Assembly (NCBI GenBank): GCA_023453725.1
Contig: JAEXTB010000291.1
Coordinates: forward strand, 1 to 8,866
Direction: 5' to 3'
Origin: Bacillota bacterium
Lineage (GTDB): Bacteria > Bacillota > Clostridia > Christensenellales > CAG-138
Length of the DNA: 8,866 nt
Of this stretch, positions 6,457 to 8,866 are shown in pieces; positions within the stretch are counted from its first letter, which is position 1; every line of letters begins with the position of its first letter. The notes under the pieces are model-generated. The model had not been told where the DNA came from and did no database searches. It saw nothing but the letters and a program-made list of their open reading frames with translations. A program made the position numbers and the translations under genes.

Positions 6457-6486
6457 CGGCCGCATAACGCACATCTTAAGCGGCCG
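6457..6486 (+). other. Inverted repeat in the presumed cotJ leader
   Basis: CGGCCGC (6457-6463) and GCGGCCG (6480-6486) can form a 7-bp GC-rich stem with a 16-nt loop. It ends 15 nt before the cotJA ribosome binding site. It may be an mRNA 5' hairpin or an operator; nothing in the sequence decides between these. Confidence 0.4.
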
Positions 6487-6517
6487 AACGCCGATCCAAA
6501 CAAGGAGGAACACCCAT

Positions 6518-6784
6518 ATGTATCAAAACCAAAATACGATGGGTAGCTGCTGCTTCAAACCATGCGGCTGCCAATTAAATCCTTTGGATGTGAAGAACAC
6601 GCTTATTGCGGGCAATGCTTGCGAAACCTGCAAAGCTTGCGGCATCACATGCAAGGAGGAGCCAGGCTGCTTACTCGCTACTGCATTCATCGCAAATCAG
6701 GATTACAAAGCAGGCTATTGCCCCGATGAAGCCCTGTGCCAGGGTACGATGTTCCCGGAACTTTTGCGCCCGTACTTGCGTTAG
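6518..6784 (+). CDS. cotJA: Spore coat protein CotJA, with cysteine-rich N-terminus
   Basis: The 88-residue product carries a C-terminal CotJA domain. Residues 52-88 (LLATAFIANQDY..., then CPDEALCQGTMFPELLRPYLR) match the family pattern in which a short Ala/Val-Pro-x-Gln strand is followed by EAL..GT.FPEL.RPY. B. subtilis CotJA is a small protein of the spore coat interior, made with CotJC. The N-terminal 50 residues are unlike the short leader I know from this family and are rich in Cys: CC (11-12), CGC (16-18), C-x2-C-x2-C-x3-C (35-45), then C51, with two more at 68 and 74, 11 in all. The ATG has AAGGAGGAA upstream. The TAG stop forms part of the TAGGAGG before cotJB. Confidence 0.88.
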   Translation: MYQNQNTMGSCCFKPCGCQLNPLDVKNTLIAGNACETCKACGITCKEEPGCLLATAFIANQDYKAGYCPDEALCQGTMFPELLRPYLR

Positions 6785-6794
6785 GAGGCCCAAC

Positions 6795-7043
6795 ATGGAT
6801 GCGAAGCAACGAGCTCTTCTGATGAAGATCAGCGAATGTGAATTTGTGTGCGTAGAATTGAACCTGTACCTCGATACGCATCCCAAGGATAAGGATGCGC
6901 GTGCCGATTATTTCTGCTACTCCAAAAAGCTTGCGGATTTAATCACCAAATACGAACAGTGCTATGGACCCTTGCTTGGCTTTGGCCATTCCCCCACGGA
7001 TGTAGGGTGCTGGGTTTGTTCGCAATGGCCGTGGCAAATGTAA
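6795..7043 (+). CDS. cotJB: Spore coat protein CotJB
   Basis: The 82-residue product matches the CotJB family. It begins with LLMKISECEFVCVELNLYLDTHPKDKDA, corresponding to the family's LL..I....F...DLNLYLDTHP. It then has a helix ending in YEQCYGPL and finishes in the typical tryptophan/proline C-terminus (WVCSQWPWQM). CotJB is a small coat component encoded with CotJA and CotJC. The start at 6795 is chosen over in-frame upstream codons because TAGGAGG (6782-6788) lies just ahead and it does not overlap cotJA. Six Cys residues (15, 19, 41, 56, 72, 75) are more than expected, in keeping with the Cys-rich CotJA. The stop TAA is part of the TAAGGAGG serving cotJC. Confidence 0.9.
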   Translation: MDAKQRALLMKISECEFVCVELNLYLDTHPKDKDARADYFCYSKKLADLITKYEQCYGPLLGFGHSPTDVGCWVCSQWPWQM

Positions 7044-7055
7044 GGAGGCTCTGTT

Positions 7056-7478
7056 ATGTGGATTTATGAAAAGAAGCTGCAATACCCTGTCAACATCTGC
7101 ACGCCAGATTTAAGAATGGCAAAAGCGCTTATGGCGCAATATGGCGGCCCCGATTCAGAGCTTGCCGCAGGGGTCCGTTACCTGACACAGCGTTTTTCCA
7201 TGCCGGATAACCGCTGCCGTGCCACCGTAAACGACATTGGCACCGAAGAGCTTGCCCACTGGGAAATGATCGGCACCATGATCTACCAATGCATGAGGGG
7301 TGCCAGCATCGCGGATATTAAAGCTGCCGGTTTAGCCGGATACTACACCATGCACGACCATGGCGTATTCCCCGTAAACCCGGATGGCGTGCCGTTTACC
7401 ACCGCGTATATACAATGCACGGGCGATCCCATTGCAGACCTCCACGAAGACCTTGCAGCAGATGCTGCAACCGCATAA
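7056..7478 (+). CDS. cotJC: CotJC, manganese-catalase-like coat protein, C-terminally truncated
   Basis: The N-terminus MWIYEKKLQYPV and the blocks QYGGPDSELAAGVRYLTQRF, NDIGTEELAHWEM and GVPFTTAYIQCTGDPIADLHEDLAA are typical of CotJC, a ferritin-like di-manganese catalase family protein in the spore coat. Expected metal ligands in the first half are present: E35, E65 and H68 of the ExxH motif. CotJC proteins are normally about 190 residues; this one stops at 140. The family sequence after EDLAA (normally EEKAR..., then an ExxH helix with the later Glu and His ligands) is replaced by DAATA and a stop. No frame downstream restores it. The protein is therefore predicted to be inactive as a catalase, or structural only. 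TAAGGAGG precedes the ATG. No clear terminator follows. Confidence 0.88.
   Translation: MWIYEKKLQYPVNICTPDLRMAKALMAQYGGPDSELAAGVRYLTQRFSMPDNRCRATVNDIGTEELAHWEMIGTMIYQCMRGASIADIKAAGLAGYYTMHDHGVFPVNPDGVPFTTAYIQCTGDPIADLHEDLAADAATA
7453..7470. repeat. Perfect inverted repeat at the cotJC truncation point
   Basis: TTGCAGCA (7453-7460) and TGCTGCAA (7463-7470) flank a 2-base centre. It encodes the Ala-rich LAADAAT end, exactly where CotJC departs from its family. No U-run follows, so it is a weak terminator candidate at best. Confidence 0.6.
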
Positions 7479-7539
7479 GAACAACAAAACGTCTTTCCTG
7501 CCCATGCCTTACCTTGACCTGTCAAAACACGTTCAAATG

Positions 7540-7548
7540 TGGTATGAT
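7540..7548 (+). promoter_or_regulatory. Extended -10 promoter for the ABC-F gene
   Basis: TG-G-TATGAT (7540-7548) is an extended -10 element, with no good -35 at 17 bp. Transcription would begin near 7555, leaving a 35-nt AT-rich leader, too short for the attenuator leaders found before some resistance ABC-F genes. Confidence 0.55.
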
Positions 7549-7589
7549 AAACAAATTGTTTAAATTTTAAGGAATACACGAGGAACTAC

Positions 7590-8866
7590 ATGATCAGCGC
7601 ACAAGGGATCTCTCTTCAATTTGGCGGACGTCAACTCTTTCAAAACGTTGATGTTCAATTTACCCCCGGCAACTGTTACGGCCTGATCGGGGCCAACGGC
7701 ACCGGAAAATCTACATTCCTGCGTATTTTGTCCGGCGAGTTGGAACCGGGCAAGGGCGAAGTGTTTCTTACGCCCGGAGAACGCATTGCGGTACTGCGTC
7801 AGGACCACTATGCCTACGAGCAATACACCCCAATTGAAACCATCATCATGGGTTATCAGCGCCTGCATGAAGTCATGCAGCAAAAAGAGGCGCTTTACGC
7901 AAAACCTGATTTTGACGATGCGGACGGACTCAAGCTTGCCGAACTCGAAGGGGAGTTTTCAGAAATGGACGGCTGGAACGCCGAACCGGACGCTGAAACT
8001 TTATTAAACGGGCTTGGCGTTACAGGCGAGTATCATTATAAAAAAATGGCGGAGCTCGACGGCCCCCGCAAGGTGAAAGTGCTGTTGGCCCAAGCCCTCT
8101 TTGCGAAGCCGGACATCCTGTTGCTTGACGAACCGACCAACAACCTGGACCTTTATGCCATCAAATGGTTGGAAGAATTTTTGATGGATTTTCCCAATAC
8201 GGTCATCGTGGTATCCCATGACCGTCATTTTCTCAATAAGGTCTGTACGCACATCGTGGATATCGATTTTGGAAAGATACAGATGTACGTAGGCAATTAT
8301 GATTTCTGGTATGAATACACGCAGCTTGCTGCGCGTCAGGCCAGAGACAAACAAAAGCAGAACGAGCAAAAGGCGAAAGAGCTGCAGGAGTTTATCCGGC
8401 GGTTCAGCGCCAACGCCTCCAAATCCCGGCAGGCAACCTCCCGTAAAAAAATGCTTGATAACCTGCAGATGGATAACTTTGCCCCGTCTTCCCGCCGGTA
8501 TCCGTTCATCCACTTCAAACCTGACCGCGAGTTGGGCAACGATGTGCTGTTTGTCAATGGCATCAGCAAGACGATTGGCGAGCGCAAAGTGCTCGATCAG
8601 GTCAGCTTTATCGTGCATCCGGGCGATAAAATTGTATTTGTGGGCGAGGACGAGCTTGCGCGCACCACGCTCTTCCAGATCCTGATGGGAGAATTGGAAC
8701 CCGACGAAGGGACCTATAAATGGGGCGTCACGACAACGCAGGCCTATCTTCCCTCCGATAATTCCGCCTATTTCAACGGATTGGGGATAACCCTTGTTGA
8801 TTGGCTGCGCCAGTACTCCAAGGATCAGTATGAGTCGACCATCCGCGGCTGGCTGGGGCGCATGCT
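7590..8866 (+). CDS. ABC-F family ATPase (YkpA/YbiT-like), 3' end missing
   Basis: The frame from ATG 7590 is open to the window edge (425 codons plus 2 bases); full-length relatives are about 520-540 residues. ABC-F proteins are soluble twin-ATPase factors that bind the ribosomal E site and relieve stalled or idle ribosomes. Domain 1 has Walker A GANGTGKST (34-42), Walker B ILLLDEPTNNLD (176-187) and SHDR (209-212). A charged linker follows at about 245-300 (QARDKQKQNEQKAKEL, RRFSANASKSRQATSR). Domain 2 begins near 318. Its Walker A is degenerate, GEDELARTT (352-360), with Arg at the usual Lys. The domain-1 signature is LDGPRKVKVLLAQALF in place of LSGGQ, a form I recall from this subfamily. 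GAGG lies 6 nt before the ATG. A housekeeping translation role is likelier than antibiotic resistance. Confidence 0.93.
   Translation, partial: MISAQGISLQFGGRQLFQNVDVQFTPGNCYGLIGANGTGKSTFLRILSGELEPGKGEVFLTPGERIAVLRQDHYAYEQYTPIETIIMGYQRLHEVMQQKEALYAKPDFDDADGLKLAELEGEFSEMDGWNAEPDAETLLNGLGVTGEYHYKKMAELDGPRKVKVLLAQALFAKPDILLLDEPTNNLDLYAIKWLEEFLMDFPNTVIVVSHDRHFLNKVCTHIVDIDFGKIQMYVGNYDFWYEYTQLAARQARDKQKQNEQKAKELQEFIRRFSANASKSRQATSRKKMLDNLQMDNFAPSSRRYPFIHFKPDRELGNDVLFVNGISKTIGERKVLDQVSFIVHPGDKIVFVGEDELARTTLFQILMGELEPDEGTYKWGVTTTQAYLPSDNSAYFNGLGITLVDWLRQYSKDQYESTIRGWLGRM

Noticed and set aside
6606..6794. Upstream extension of the cotJB frame
   Set aside because: It overlaps cotJA out of frame, while TAGGAGG directly before 6795 gives a start matching the normal CotJB length.
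7514..7548. TTGACC (7514-7519) as -35 for TATGAT
   Set aside because: The spacing is 23 bases, too long for sigma-A; the extended -10 TGGTATGAT is a better explanation.
7479..7589. Frameshifted remainder of cotJC
   Set aside because: No frame of this stretch contains the expected family C-terminus and it is shorter than the missing part, so a simple frameshift does not explain the truncation.

Overview
The window looks like chromosomal DNA from a spore-forming Bacillota, most likely a clostridial lineage. The reasons are strong AAGGAGG-type ribosome binding sites before almost every gene, sigma-A-like promoters, a lysine riboswitch, a cotJ spore-coat operon and moderate GC content. The genus cannot be named from sequence reading alone. 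I found no rRNA, tRNA, CRISPR array or insertion sequence.

Left part (1-3850). The 3' two thirds of an alanine/glycine:cation symporter (AGCS) gene runs on the + strand and meets, tail to tail with a 4-base overlap of stop codons, a three-gene polar amino acid ABC importer on the - strand. In transcription order the importer is a lipoprotein binding protein (3516-2617), a permease (2545-1751) and an ATPase (1749-997). About 290 nt of leader RNA lies between its promoter (3845-3817) and the binding-protein start. The leader holds a lysine riboswitch aptamer followed by an intrinsic terminator, so transport of lysine, or of basic amino acids generally, is the best substrate guess. An ARG-box-like dyad (3880-3897) lies just upstream of the promoter, suggesting an added ArgR/AhrC input from arginine.

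Middle part (3926-6330). A two-gene ABC exporter unit lies on the - strand: a cytosolic ATPase (6277-5573) followed, with an ATGA overlap, by a large membrane protein of the putative ABC exporter type (5576-4011). A strong hairpin terminator (3939-3965) separates it from the lysine operon.

Right part (6278-8866). Divergent from the exporter is cotJA-cotJB-cotJC, with each stop codon next to or inside the next ribosome binding site. CotJA is unusually cysteine-rich. CotJC, a manganese-catalase-like coat protein, ends about 50 residues early and lacks the second half of the expected di-metal site. After a short intergenic stretch with an extended -10 promoter, an ABC-F ATPase gene (YkpA/YbiT-like) starts at 7590 and runs off the right edge.

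I see no wholly new multi-gene system. The most interesting points are the layered lysine and arginine control of the importer, the truncated CotJC with a perfect inverted repeat at its truncation point, and the cysteine-rich CotJA.
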